DNA of 64,000 nt from Hamiltosporidium tvaerminnensis. Lineage: Eukaryota; Microsporidia; Dubosqiidae. This document shows positions 52,437 to 64,000 of the stretch, piece after piece. The translations under genes and the position numbers were made by a program. The notes under the pieces were generated by a model that was not told the origin of the DNA, searched no databases, and saw nothing but the letters and a program-made list of their open reading frames with translations. The DNA lies in NCBI GenBank assembly GCA_022605425.2, contig JAKIMF020000004.1:186001-250000 (forward strand), written 5' to 3'. How positions within the stretch are numbered: position 1 is the stretch's first letter; every line of letters starts with the position of its first letter.

Positions 52437-53486
52437 TAAAGAAATATCAACTAGACGAGCAGCAATACTCAAGGATGAGAATAATAATAAAACCCATCTT
52501 GCACTAATAAAAGGCTTCTTAAAAGTAAAGTACAGGTTGGTAGAAGAAGTCACTAAGAAAAGTTTAGAAGAAGCTCAACTTGCAAAACTATATAACGAAA
52601 TAGAAAAACGAAAACTCCATTCAAAGTTATATAATGCAAGGAAAAATGAGCTTGTGAGTGTTAGTGACTCTTCAAGATGGCTAAAGAGAGGAAATATTGG
52701 GCCACGAAATGAAGCTGTATTCTGCTATATCCAGGATAGAAATGTATTCTGGGGAGCAGATGGTGTGTGTCAACATTGCGGGAAGTCTGGTAAGACTGTA
52801 GATCATCTAGCAACTCGATGTGAAAAATGCTAGGTCATGATTACACTAGACGGCATAATGAAGTGGTTAGATACCTACACCTTCTTCTTCTAAATAGATA
52901 TAAGTTTAAGTCTTCAAAACGAATAAGGAGCCACTCAGTTTAAGAAATTCTTGATAATGAGTATGCAGAGATAAGAGTGGACACCAGAATTAAAACTGAT
53001 GTTAAAATTCGGAATAACAGACCCGACATATTTATTTTAGATAAGAAGAAGAATAAGATAACACTCATTGAAGTAGGAATCACTTCCCAAGATTCACTTC
53101 AAATAGTTGAAACAGAAAAACTTAGGAATTATGACCTGCTAGCCAATGAATTGGGTCTTATTTATAAGTGTAGTGTTGAGATAATCCCTTATGTGATGAC
53201 CTGGGACGGTATTGTGACAAAATACCATAAATCTCATCTTAAAAGACTAGAAATACCCATGAATTTAGAGGCATACATTCAGTCTATAGTACTTAAAAAG
53301 ACAATCGAAACAATTTCCTTTGATCGACGAAGAGGACTTCTGTCAGGACTAAATGCCGAAGAGAGCTGGGAGAGAGCGTCAATGAGTGTTATTATGAGGT
53401 CAGAGATGCATGAGGAACCAATACCCCCTTTAAAAGAAGCGAAAACAGAGGAAGATGGTGCAAAAAACTTTAAACCAAAAAAATAA
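52437..53486 (+). pseudogene. Retrotransposon restriction-like endonuclease domain, disrupted
   Basis: A CCHC knuckle (CQHCGKSGKTVDHLATRC, C-x2-C-x8-H-x4-C) is followed by the PD-(D/E)xK-type endonuclease RNNRPDIFILDKKKNK and ITLIEVGITS, then a conserved tail (FDRRRGLLSGLNAEESWERAS). A base missing from an A-run near 52828 causes a frameshift, and CAA has become TAA at 52941-52943. This domain nicks target DNA to prime reverse transcription in R2-like elements. Confidence 0.8.
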
Positions 53487-53640
53487 AGCACCCCTTATTT
53501 CACAAGGAGGAACCACTTTAAAGGAACCAACCAATAACATAAATAAAGAGTCTGATTTGGAAGAAGAGACAAAAGTGGTTAAAGAGGTAGAAGAAAACAT
53601 GTAAAAAATGGTAAAAATATTTTAACCCAGAATTTTATTA

Positions 53641-56600
53641 AATAAATAAAAATTTAATCTATAATTAATTATATATGAAAAATATCGAAAATTATGTTTA
53701 TAATGTTGCATAAAATATTTAAATACCAGATTTTTATGTATAAAAAAGAAATTAAATTATTCTAATGGCTATAACTTTTGAAATGATTTTGCTTTGGATT
53801 AAAAGTATGTATAGTTAAAATATTCACCCAAATATTTAGAAAAATGTATTTTAAGATCAAAAGTATATATCTTGTACGTATTAGAAGCTTTGTAGTTAAA
53901 ATTTGTTTCAAAAAACAGAAATTGTTCGACCAAACTCTTGGTAAGCTATAAATGTCGTTTTTTAAGTACGAATAATAGATTTTTTAGTTCCTGGAATATA
54001 TTTTTTTTTATTAGAAGCCAAAATTTAGACAAAAATTTAGTTTATACCCAATAAAATAATAGACTTTTGGTTTCAGAAGTAATTATTCATGTTAAGAAAA
54101 TTTTCAAAGATTAATTATTAAATATCTACGTTGTTACTAAATCACTTATCGCTTGAAAAATACCATGACACAATTTAATTGCTTTTATTCGTATAATTAT
54201 GAAAGTAACAGGTTATATGTATTTAACGTTAAAATTAGACCTATATTAAAAGATGCTAAATTAAAAAAAACAAGAACTTCTAAGAATAATAACAGACCAA
54301 AACTTCACAGTTTCAAACTATCAAATAATATCGAAAATTTCGTAAAAAAAACACTAGATCTATATATTTGCTAAAAAAACAATTCTATTTATGAATTGCT
54401 TCTTTTGGTTGATATACAACTAGAGTACAAATTATACAAGAATATATAATACCTTCGACATATTCTTTAAGCTCGTTCATGAAACATTTTTTTCAAAATT
54501 AGGTTTTCCACCCAAAACAACAAGAATCCTCTAGGGCATATATTTTTTTAAACATGTTTTTATGAAAGATAGATTTATTTAAAAAGTATGATGTCCCGAT
54601 ATCCCCCAAAAAAGAATTATTTTAGATGAAAAAATGATGCCTTATCTATAAACAAGATAAAAATGCATTTTTCCTCTAAATATCACCTTTAAACAGTAAA
54701 GACAAAAAATACTGTCTCTATATTGCTTAAATGCTATATAACATTATTAATAGTATAAAAAGTTTTTACTTTATAAAAAAATAGAATAATAACGAATATA
54801 AAAATAAGTGTAAAGCTTCAGATATTATCGTTTTGTCTTTTTTTTTCTCAAATAAGAACACGGAATATCATGTATGTTTTTGTTTATAGCGTAAGTAACC
54901 AAATTAGGATGTTTATAGTTAAATTATAATTTTTTTTTGGAAATTTCACCCGATAAAATTATTTACAAATCGCCCAATTTAAGTAGTATATATGATGTAG
55001 GTGATTTTAAATATGAATTTGTAGTATTAAGTAAAAAAAATATTTTTTAATCGAACACAATATTAGGATCGATTCCACCAAAATTTTAAATAAATACATG
55101 TTTTCTTTACATATATTCTTTTTACATTATATTGTAAAAGTAAAATAGTTGACAAAATATAGTAAACTACCAAGCCGTAAAAGATTTATTCCTATATTTA
55201 TTTTTAAAATAGAAATCCAAAGTGTTTTCTTGCTGTATAATAGATAAAAAAATCACAATGAACTACTCTTTTTGAGAAAAACTTTAACATTTTGCAGACT
55301 AAAGCAATAGAATTGAAAGGCCGATTTCAATTTTACAAATCCAAAGCATATAGGCTTCTAAAAGATTAACTATCATCTTTATAGTTTTTTAACAAAATCA
55401 AATATGTAAAAAGTATTTTTCAATTCTTAGGAATGGTTTAATTTACAAAAATTTAAATAAAAAAGTTAAAATTTCAACAAATGAATTTTCGTGATTATAA
55501 TTTAAAGAATCGATATTTTGCAGTATGTGAAAAACTAGTAAAATACTAAATTATAGCTATATTTTTAATTCTTGAATAATTAATAAAAACAGAATTTAAA
55601 AGAAAAGAAATTTATATCGGTCTACAACCAGAAAGTATTTAATATTATTTTACAGATGCATATCTTAAAAAAAGTGGTTTAAAATATAAGTCATGTTAAA
55701 TAATAACATGATTTCGCAGTTCTGCACTTTATTTCTTAACCTAGTTTTTTTTCATTTTTTGTAGTAGAATTCTTTTTTATATCAAATGGAAATACTAATC
55801 AGTCTTTAGCAAAGACCAAGAAAACCACAGACTCAATTATTTTGAAATATATTTATTAGTTTAAATATTACTTTTAAAATGTCAAGATATATGTTCATAT
55901 CGATATTTCAAGAGATATTATGACGTATTTTTGATAATCCTAACTAAGTAAACTTCAATTTAATATTATATTAGTCCTTCTTCAGACTACATCAAAAACT
56001 TTTTAAAAAATTCATTGATCTAAAAATCTCTTACTTGGTAAATTTTTAAAAGTTTGAAAAAAATATAAAAAAAATATGTATGATAATAAATCAATCCACA
56101 TTTTTGATATATAATTGTTAATATGACTCTTCATGCTTCCGGATAAGTTTTATTCAGATTCAATTAAAAATCTTATCTAAAGTAATAAATTTAGTTCCAA
56201 CATATATATATTTCCAATCTACACTCTGATTATTTAAAGCCTATTTTATCAATTTTTGAGCTATAAAAACACCAGATATGGTTTAAAATTCAAATTTATA
56301 TTAATTCCAGTTATAAATCAAATCAGTATAAGAAAATCCTTATAGTAACCAATCGATCTAAAGGTTTACTTTGAAAAACGAATGTTTTTGATTTAAATTC
56401 AAATAAAAATACACGGAAGACTTCTTTTCTTCGAAATAAAAAAATTTTTGTGTCTGTATAAACACATCTTTTCGTTATTTTATAGATCTATTGGGTCTTA
56501 TTAAAAACCATTCATGAAAAATTCATATTAATCAAGCAAGATATAGAATCTGATTTTCTCATAATTCTTTAATAATCTTATAGCAATCTACTTTAAGCAG

Positions 56601-57136
56601 ATAATAACCATCTGTAACCACAAAAAAAATAGTAGAATCTATACTATTTAAATTATGAATCAATGTGTGCTTATTCTTTAAATATTTTTTCACATTACTT
56701 GAATAACTTAATTTTAATTTTGAAAATCTAGAATTCAATTTTTATTAAATAATTAATTTCGTCAAAATATATATAAAAACAATCTTAATCCATAGACTTT
56801 AAATTCAACTTCAAAACATATGTCAAAAGATAAGCAATCTTTTTGTTAATAATTAAAAAACAAAAAATTGAATTTAAATTTGCTAAAATTTATACCAATT
56901 TTAAAATTTTACTTAGATTATATCTATATTTTTTAAAAAATGTATTTTAAAAATAAAAGCAAAATAAATTTTAAATTTAAACGAATTTTTTTAAAAATAT
57001 ATCCATTTACAATCATTTTCAAGAAATATTTTAAATTTTTCTTAAATGAATTTTATAAGGAATAAAGAACTTAAAAACAAATACAAATATCACAAAATCA
57101 AGACAAAATAATTCTTGAAAATTACAATTTTTTTTA
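53641..57136. other. Long AT-rich gene-less region
   Basis: About 3.5 kb with poly-A/T tracts. A 73-codon frame at 54153-54374 (plus) lacks support. No repeat A, B or retrotransposon match was noticed. Confidence 0.5.
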
Positions 57137-58453
57137 CTATAAAGTTAGTTTAATTTTTTTGTTTAAATGAACAATATTAGAAATTATTTCTATATTTGGT
57201 GTAACATCTTCGGAAAAGCCTATAATAATATTACGATCGTTACCAATAACTTTATAAACACCAGAAACATTTTTTTTAAGAAATCTTATGAACTTACCTG
57301 ACTTCAAGTCGTACATTTTTACATTATAAACAGTAGAAACGATGAGAAGATCACATATTACAAACATGGATGTTATTTGTTCATTTTCTGATATTTTATA
57401 AATTAGATTTCCTGTCATTATGTCCCATTTACATACATAGCCATCAGCTCCTGATGTAATAATATATTTTTCGTATTTTAATTCTTCTTTTATACCGTAA
57501 ACTAAGAATAGCCAAGCCACAACCAATCTATGTGAACGTAACACCGCAATCAAAACCCCATCTATTTTAGATAAATTTATTGTTGCATCTTGACTTCCAG
57601 ACGCAATATAATTTTTTCCAAGAACCACAGAATATACTCTATTTGAATGTCGAGCCATTTTTTTTATAGTTTTTCCATTTTTATAATCCCACAAGATTAC
57701 ATCACCATCGTACGATCCCGAAAGTAAAAATTTATCGTTTATGTCCATACATCTGACACTAGCAGAATGTCCAGAGAGAATATGAAGACAATCTCCTTCA
57801 TAATTCCAAACTCTTATATCAGAATCTCTAGATCCACTAATTATAAGTTTTTCATATATTTTTAAACATCTTACAGTTGATCTATGTCCTGTAAGAACTT
57901 TAATAGTCCACCCAGTAGAAATATCCCATATTCTAATACTTTTGTCTGTACTTCCGCTGATCAAATATTTTCCATCCGAACAGAAACACCAGACACCACC
58001 CAAATGACCAATCAATGTTCTAATATATATTCCATTATAAGAAAATATTTTTATGGTTTGATCATCAGATGAAGAGATAACATATTTATCAGTTGAAACC
58101 ATTTGTGTGATATCAGTTTGATTTGTAACCACACAGCATCTTCTTTCATCCGTTCCTTTTTTCCAAGATTGTTTTAAGTATTTGTTTTTTCTAATAATTG
58201 ACAAAAATTCTGTATTTGATCTTAAAAATGGAAGTCCATACGGTTCACATTTATTTTTCCATAAAAAATAGCAGTTTCGTATTTTATTTAGATATTCTTT
58301 TGAAACTAAAAGCATTTTTTTAATTTGTGTAAAGCCCATATGCATTAAAATTGAGGATAATACTTCGTTTGGAACTTCTTTACAAATATTTATACGCATT
58401 TTCTTTGCAAATTTTTTGTTAATTAACACGGAATCTTCTGTAGTTTCTGGCAT
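57137..58453 (-). CDS. CDC4: Cdc4/FBXW7-type F-box and WD40 repeat protein
   Basis: I start at the second in-frame ATG (58451-58453) because a CCC lies 14 bases before it and none precedes the first (58481-58483), giving 438 residues. An F-box near residues 30-75 (EVPNEVLSSILMHMGF...LVSKEYLNKIRN) is followed by at least seven WD40 blades. Blade wording such as GHLGGVWCF, TGHRSTVRCL, GSRDSDIRVW, GHSASVRCMD and SGSYDGDV matches Cdc4/Fbw7 rather than Met30. Cdc4 is the substrate receptor of SCF ubiquitin ligase for phosphorylated cell-cycle regulators; RBX1 of the same complex is encoded twice in this window. Orthology is inferred by eye. Confidence 0.9.
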   Translation of the reverse strand: MPETTEDSVLINKKFAKKMRINICKEVPNEVLSSILMHMGFTQIKKMLLVSKEYLNKIRNCYFLWKNKCEPYGLPFLRSNTEFLSIIRKNKYLKQSWKKGTDERRCCVVTNQTDITQMVSTDKYVISSSDDQTIKIFSYNGIYIRTLIGHLGGVWCFCSDGKYLISGSTDKSIRIWDISTGWTIKVLTGHRSTVRCLKIYEKLIISGSRDSDIRVWNYEGDCLHILSGHSASVRCMDINDKFLLSGSYDGDVILWDYKNGKTIKKMARHSNRVYSVVLGKNYIASGSQDATINLSKIDGVLIAVLRSHRLVVAWLFLVYGIKEELKYEKYIITSGADGYVCKWDIMTGNLIYKISENEQITSMFVICDLLIVSTVYNVKMYDLKSGKFIRFLKKNVSGVYKVIGNDRNIIIGFSEDVTPNIEIISNIVHLNKKIKLTL

Positions 58454-58465
58454 TTTGATGTTCAA

Positions 58466-58470
58466 AGGGT
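58466..58470 (-). promoter_or_regulatory. CCC start-proximal signal of CDC4-like gene
   Basis: The CCC (ACCCT on the coding strand; GGG at 58467-58469) falls between the two candidate ATGs. In microsporidia such a run usually lies just upstream of the start codon, so it favours the downstream ATG. Confidence 0.5.
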
Positions 58471-58699
58471 GTTTCTGGCGCATTAAAATAATTCTTAATG
58501 CTAGAAACTTTTTTGTTTTATAAAATATTTATTTACATATTAAAAACCAATAAGATGGGTATAAAAAAAATTTACAGTATAAATTTCAAAAAATTTACAA
58601 AGAAACGATGCTGATGAATTGGATAAGGGGAAAAGATGTGGATTTTTGCAAAAAAATAACGAAATTAACACCTTTATCTCTCTACACACAAACAAACAG

Positions 58700-61620
58700 C
58701 CACCATGAGGTCAGATTGCATGAAATTCAAAATCATATGCTTAAGATTCAAGTTTCGTCAAATAGATCACCTCTCTCTTCGGTTGAAGTCTATGCGTGGT
58801 AGCGATCGGTATCATGTAAAACTTATGTACTCTAATATCCTGGATGAAATTAAGCCAATATACTTCAAAAACACTCGATTTTATACAGCTGAATCTAAAA
58901 AATCCTCAGTTGTTTTTCATTACACTACAGATAAGATTTAGAAAATATTTCTAAATATCTGGATTAAAACTTTGGAGGTACGATAGTGAAAAATTTTGCA
59001 GTGCCGTAACACTGATATGTTGAAGATTTACTGAACATAACGGAAAGAGGAATATTGTCGGTGAAAGAGCACGTATAGTCACCACATTTCTAACTGAACT
59101 ATATTCTTTAGTTAGATTATCTAGTAAATATACCTTGATGATAAGCATTTGAATAAATTAAATGATTTTAATAAAGAAATAAAACTAGATTTTCGAAGTA
59201 TAAAGTTACCAAACGATTTTTTTGGATCCAAAAGCATTGAACTATAGTGATCTAAGGACATGTGGATACGCAGATTTCATTGTTTCGGGATTAAATACAA
59301 ACCCCCATATCATACAGGCCGTGTAGGTACTTTATAAAGCAACAACCACAGCGAGAATTCTAGATTCGATTATAAAGAAACACCGAGATAGTAATTTCAA
59401 AAGTTTTTGCAGAGAATTAATGCTGCCGAACCCTCTGTCTATAAGTTTAATTTCTAAAAAACCATGCGAGCAGTTTAATTTTAAATTAGGCAGTATAAAT
59501 GATCATTCGAAACCAAATTTAGATGAAGGAGTCTTCAAATTTTTAAGCTAAAAATAAATTTTCGATGTATATATATGGAAAGACATACAAAAAAGACATC
59601 GTATGCTCGAGCTATCGGTTTCGATTTTATCGCTATCTGGCCGTATTCAATGAGACAATCTTGTTGATCGTAATAAAATTGAAATATTTTGTTCACAATA
59701 CGGAATAAAACGATGAAATAGAACCCTATTATAATTACCTTGTACTTTTCGTTCCGAATATATTTCAAACAACTTTCATAATTTAATTATTTTCAAAATA
59801 TCAGTAAATTTGTTGATCAATCTTAAAGCAGCTGAAATATATTTTTTTAAAATTGTTTAATCAAAAACTTATACTTTTCATAAATGTATGCATTATATCA
59901 GGAATGTCATAAATTTTGAAGAAGCACCCAAAACTGGTATGTTTTACAACCGACCGTGCATCTGATCTTGAGAAAAACTTTAAGACGAGACTTTGATTAC
60001 AGATAAATTTCCTATGCCAAACCCTATAAGTTAATGAAAAGTTTGTGACAAAAATCGTTCAACTTAAAGTGGAAGGCGAATCTTTTGGCAAACATCAGGT
60101 TAGTTCAATGAGAAGAAGACAAAGACCAAAAGAAAAAAGTTTCATGTAGGTTGTTCTTAATATAGTGTATGCGGAATATATTAAGCTAAAAAATGTTACA
60201 TAAAGAAGCATGTTATTTTATAGATTAGTCTTATTTCTTCAATACATTAAAAACCATGATTAATATGATCACACCCTGAAATTTATTAAAGTAAATTAAT
60301 AAAAATAGAAAATGTATTTACCATATAGGTTGAAAAAATCAATAATAAAAAATAAAGATTAAAATGCAAAGAAAAGAACTGAAGCATTCGCTCTTTATGG
60401 TGTATATGACCAATTGATTCAAACTCAACGAGAAATACAGCAAATGGACAAACCTACAGATGACACCTCTTACATTAAAATTTATTTCTTGTTCCTTATT
60501 GATTCTTAGACACTTTGTAATATACAGTTGAAAATTAAGATCTTTGATAGGCGATATAAAAACCTCTAAAGATTATTAAACCAGAAATATAGAGAGAATT
60601 CTGCCACGAATGAATCATGTACGGAATACTTCTAATGTTTAAGAAGATGTCAGTCCGTGGGATAAATAGAGATATTTCAGTCCCAACTGATACTTGATGT
60701 GAAAATTCTGCTACTCCTGGAGAAAATTTAGTGTTTAAAAACATTTAGGAATATTAGAAGATAGCAGAGTTTATTTTGGAATGTAGCTCAATCTAAGAAA
60801 CACAAACCAATCCTATAGCGAATGGAAAACAATCTCACAATAGATTGCATACAAAAATATTATTTTTTACAATCAATAATTACGCAATATCATTGATTGA
60901 CCACCACTTCGAATAACTTCTAATTGAAGAGCTGAATTCACAAAGTAAGATGCAGCAGTGTATATTTTTTGGGTAAAAAATTAAGAAAACACAGATCGGG
61001 TTGTAAAAAAGTCTGTATATTATAACAAAAACCTAAAAGCGGTCTCCTCGGTGTTTAGTTTCGAAGCGAACATTTACTTTTGCAACTATTGGATTATATA
61101 AAAAAAGTATATCTACATCAACTAGGAAAAAAAGAATTCTTTGGGCAGAAAAGGCAAACCAAATAAATCATGAATTAATATAAGACTTCTCAAATGTAAA
61201 ATGCACGTTGTTAGATGCAAACGAAAAGAAATAAGAAAAGTTACTCTTGCCAAATTTTATATGAAACAGAACAAACAAACCTTCTATAGAAGTTAAATAA
61301 TGTAAAAAAAGCATATGATTTTAAATGACTATTCAGACGATATAAGAAAAGGAATATGTTGCATGCACGAAACAGCATTCGAATATATCCAGGAGAAAAA
61401 TGTATTTTCGGGATCTGAAAATATATATCAACACAGCAATAAGTCTCGTAAAACAGTAGAATTTGAAGGGACTCGATGTATGAAAGAGCTTAACTATGAA
61501 AAAACTTGTCGGTGGATGAAAGTGATAGATGCAACCACATGCTCATTTGTTGCAGCCTTCTTATACATCCTAGTCTGGGTGATACACAGCTGGAATGCTA
61601 AATAAATTTGCTGATTGATG
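58700..61620 (+). mobile_element. Decayed full-span non-LTR retrotransposon copy
   Basis: Colinear with 49905-53640: 58985-59015 with 50290-50325 (TGAGGTACTATAATGAGAAATT), 59355-59410 with 50695-50745, 59465-59500 with 50825-50870, 60060-60110 with 51435-51490, 60280-60330 with 51660-51710, 60735-60770 with 52050-52085 and 61360-61480 with 52710-52815 (YIQEKNVFSGSENIYQHSNKS). All frames are broken; the 96-codon frame at 61315-61605 is a piece of the knuckle region. Confidence 0.75.
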
Positions 61621-61789
61621 TTCTAGCATAGCCCGCATCTATTTATTTGCAACGAAAATGCTGTTCGCAGAAGTCAAACCTTTTTGAAATCCACAGGTTC
61701 TTATGTTTTTTTATTCAAATCATTTATTTGACGTTCACTAATTCATAGTCGATTTCTACTTTAAGTAATTAAACTTTAAGACATTCTTT

Positions 61790-61960
61790 CATTTTATCCC
61801 TTGTTCCTTTAATTTTGTTATCATTCCGAATTATGTTAAGTTGGTCATAGATCTGGTGTAGTTTATATCCCACTAAAACGCTAACAATGATTTTCACAGA
61901 TATTTTACGCAGTCATTGGTAAGCAGATGATTTTCAATAGGGTTGTCTTATCTCTATATA
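61790..61960 (+). repeat. Interspersed repeat B, 3' part, copy B6
   Basis: AGATCTGGTGTAGTTTATAT, CCCACTAAAACGCTAACAATG, then CAGTCATTGGTAAGCAGATG match the 3' portion of B4. Confidence 0.6.
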
Positions 61961-62919
61961 GCATGTACCCAGCGTTTAAAATGTATAAATTCAATTATAC
62001 AAAACCAATCCGGTGTCATTCTGTTCAAGATAATTATTAAAACGTGTATCTGAGATTACGATTGATTGCCAGAACAAAACTTGACGGTAAATTTCGTAAA
62101 ATACACCTGACTTTTTTTATTACAAACAATGGCACAATAAGATGCTCCAAACAAATTTGGAGTTCCTTATAAGCCATGTTTCTTATGTTCAAACCAAAAA
62201 GCCAAACTAAAACAAATTTTTAGCCACCTAGATAGGCTTTTTTATTTAGCATCGCAGTTCTCGCATGATTACGTGAGAAATATTATAATCAAAAAAAATG
62301 TACGTTCCAAACTACTGATCTGCTATAAAAAAAAGAATACATCAATAAAAAGTACGCAAATATTCTGCCAAAGTAATATTTTTATTACACAGAGAGAATA
62401 TAAAGCAAAAAAAATCCGGCTTAGGTCAAAGAAGAGCATATAGAGACCCGTTTTAAAATCAAAACACCCCAACAAGTATCTAAAATACGCATTGATTCTA
62501 TTAAGAAGAGGCTGTTAAGTATGTGAACAACAAAATGCGCGGCTCCAACGAGGTATAAAATTTACCGACTCAAAGCTCTAACTTAAATATTAGAAAAAGA
62601 GTAAAATATCTAAATAAATTTTTGTGGGTATAAAGAGTGGAATTATGCAATTAAAAACAAAATCGAATCAATTTATTTAAATAAAATATATTTTATTATC
62701 TACTACTTAAAAAGGTATTTATAAACCACAATCAAATATATTTTTTTCGAATTTTTAAATTTTTCACTCAGTTATTTTTAAAGGTAGAGAGTTCGGGCTT
62801 GTTTCATGCTAAATTGTATTTGATAAAGCCCTTATTCACTACTTTTATAAATACATTGTTCCGTTTAAATATCGCTTTGAGCTCTATTATAAAACTACAT
62901 ATTTTTTTTCTCTTCTATA
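61961..62919. other. AT-rich intergenic DNA
   Basis: No gene or known repeat recognised. Confidence 0.45.
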
Positions 62920-63630
62920 GCATTTTTTTTACAAAATCGGTAGTATCTTTTATATTGTTTTGATGACGTTAACGGAGTTCTAGGTTTAAAATAAATACCT
63001 GAAACCTCAACATTCCATCGGTACCTCCACGATATCTACATCTCAACCCCTTTCAACAACCAGGTGTGTAGCACATAATTTATAGGTAAAGCAGTTGCCC
63101 GGAGTTCGTTAACGTCCGAAGTATGGAGTGTGATCGAAGGCCGAAGCCTTCGGGCTCCCCAAAGACTATGCAGCATTCCCACTTACTACACACTTTCAGA
63201 ACCGAATGAACATCCAGATAAGATATATTTCAGAGACTTACATGAAGGCCACTTAAACAGTGCAATGTCATACCAACAGGTATAACCTGCTACTTAGCTC
63301 ACCCGGCTTAAAATTGTTATATTTTTTATATCTTCCAGGTGCTAAGTCTTCTAATTCGAGTGTGCAAGGCTAGGTTTCTATGTTTTTACATGGCGATTGC
63401 CTACAATTTCTGCTGCAGTCTCCAACCGGTTACATAAAAACCTAATAAAATATATTTGTAAAAAAAGTTTCGCCATTCTAGAAGACCTCTTCTCCTCATA
63501 CAAACCCATGGACAACCGAGAATTTAGTGTGATTTTATACCCATAAAAAACAAATACCGATCTTTACACCGATTTTCAAGCTCATTTCCAAGTAGAAAGC
63601 TTTTATTGTGGTTATCCTAATTCCACTATC
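62920..63630 (+). repeat. Interspersed repeat A, degenerate copy A4
   Basis: Follows A1 throughout with many point changes (GACGTTAACGGAGTTCTAGG, GGTATAACCTGCTACTTAGC, CATTTCCAAGTAGAAAGC). Clearly older than A1-A3. Confidence 0.8.
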
Positions 63631-63694
63631 CACTTCATATAATAATAAAAAATTTAAAAAAATAAAAAAACAACCCCTATGTGGCAAAAATGTA

Positions 63695-64000
63695 TTATTT
63701 AATTAAAATCTGGGTGAACAAATTTTCTCTCTTTTAGATAATCTCTTGCTCTTTTTCAACCACTTGATTATCTTCTTCTAAATCTGATTCTTTGTTTATA
63801 TATATTGTCGGTTCCTTCACTGTGGTTATGTCATCCAAAATATGGGGCATAATATTTTTTGTATTTTCTTTTTTACCACCATCTTCCTCTTCTTCTTGTT
63901 GCTTAAAGGGGTGTTAGTTGTTTATGCATCTCTGCTCCTAAAATAACACATAATGACGCTCTCTCCCAGCTCTTTCCGGATTGGTCCTGACTCAAATCCT
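63695..64000 (-). mobile_element. Non-LTR retrotransposon 3' end, running out of the window
   Basis: The minus strand matches 53335-53640: GAGCTGGGAGAGAGCGTC, AGCAGAGATGCAT, GAAGAGGAAGATGGTG, then the AAATTTGTTCACCCAGATTTT tail. The body would lie beyond 64000. Confidence 0.75.

Larger units (their letters stand above)
49905..53640 (+). mobile_element. Non-LTR retrotransposon with reverse transcriptase and restriction-like endonuclease
   Basis: The best-preserved member of the family whose fragments are scattered through this window. Its base composition is far less AT-rich than the flanks, beginning near 49905 and ending with an A/T-rich tail after AACCCAGAATTTTATTAAATAAA. No LTRs are seen. 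The order reverse transcriptase, CCHC knuckle, then RPD...IEV endonuclease is that of the R2/R4/CRE/NeSL group of non-LTR elements, which usually insert at specific targets. It is dead through at least three frameshifts and four in-frame stops. The 5' edge is approximate. Confidence 0.85.

Noticed and set aside
54153-54374. 73-codon frame, plus strand
   Set aside because: Lies alone in 3.5 kb of AT-rich DNA without promoter signals or similarity; could be chance.
13678-63630. CRISPR-like or tandem arrays among the repeats
   Set aside because: Repeats A and B are dispersed, several hundred bases long and in both orientations, with no regular spacers; the organism is a eukaryote.

Overview
This window looks like nuclear DNA of a microsporidian fungus. 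Coding sequence is very AT-rich and intron-less, the genes carry microsporidian-style short upstream regions (often a CCC run 5-20 bases before the ATG), and the recognisable proteins are short, divergent eukaryotic ones: RBX1, a Cdc4-type F-box/WD40 protein, STE14-type methyltransferase, a subtilisin with a membrane tail and a ROCK/MRCK-like kinase. Gene density is low and transposon debris abundant, which points to one of the large-genome microsporidia (Hamiltosporidium-like) rather than the compact Encephalitozoon type. The species cannot be fixed from the sequence alone.

Layout. 0.5-6 kb: a 1037-residue charged Ser/Glu/Lys-rich protein of unknown role (minus) and a saccharopine-dehydrogenase-like oxidoreductase (plus). 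6-12.3 kb: two tail-to-tail decayed non-LTR retrotransposon fragments, then AT-rich DNA. 12.3-13 kb: a CCCH zinc-finger protein of ZC3H4/6/8 type. 14.17-17.98 kb: a four-gene block (secreted 222-aa protein, subtilisin, RBX1, coiled-coil protein). 18.2-26 kb: non-coding repeat element A (three copies) around the kinase gene and a dead integrase element. 26.6-38.9 kb: five members of a small secreted protein family, all on the minus strand, with a shared promoter, among transposon remnants. 40.5-41.7 kb: a small unknown gene and STE14. 43.3-45.3 kb: repeat B copies and a probable hAT transposon end. 45.29-49.11 kb: a second, inverted, nearly identical copy of the four-gene block. 49.9-53.6 kb: the best-preserved non-LTR retrotransposon, with reverse transcriptase and restriction-like endonuclease, disabled by at least three frameshifts and four stops. 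57.1-58.5 kb: the Cdc4-like gene. 58.7-64 kb: more retrotransposon and repeat debris.

How the genes fit together. RBX1 (two copies here) and the Cdc4-like F-box protein are both parts of SCF ubiquitin ligases. The subtilisin, the 222-aa protein and the roughly 82-residue family all carry N-terminal signal sequences and probably belong to the secretory or spore/host-interface programme. The most interesting signals are the roughly 82-residue secreted family with its conserved NGRSQ-(L/M)-FG core and common promoter, including one frameshifted copy and one that has lost its ATG, and the 3.8-kb inverted segmental duplication that doubles RBX1 and the subtilisin.
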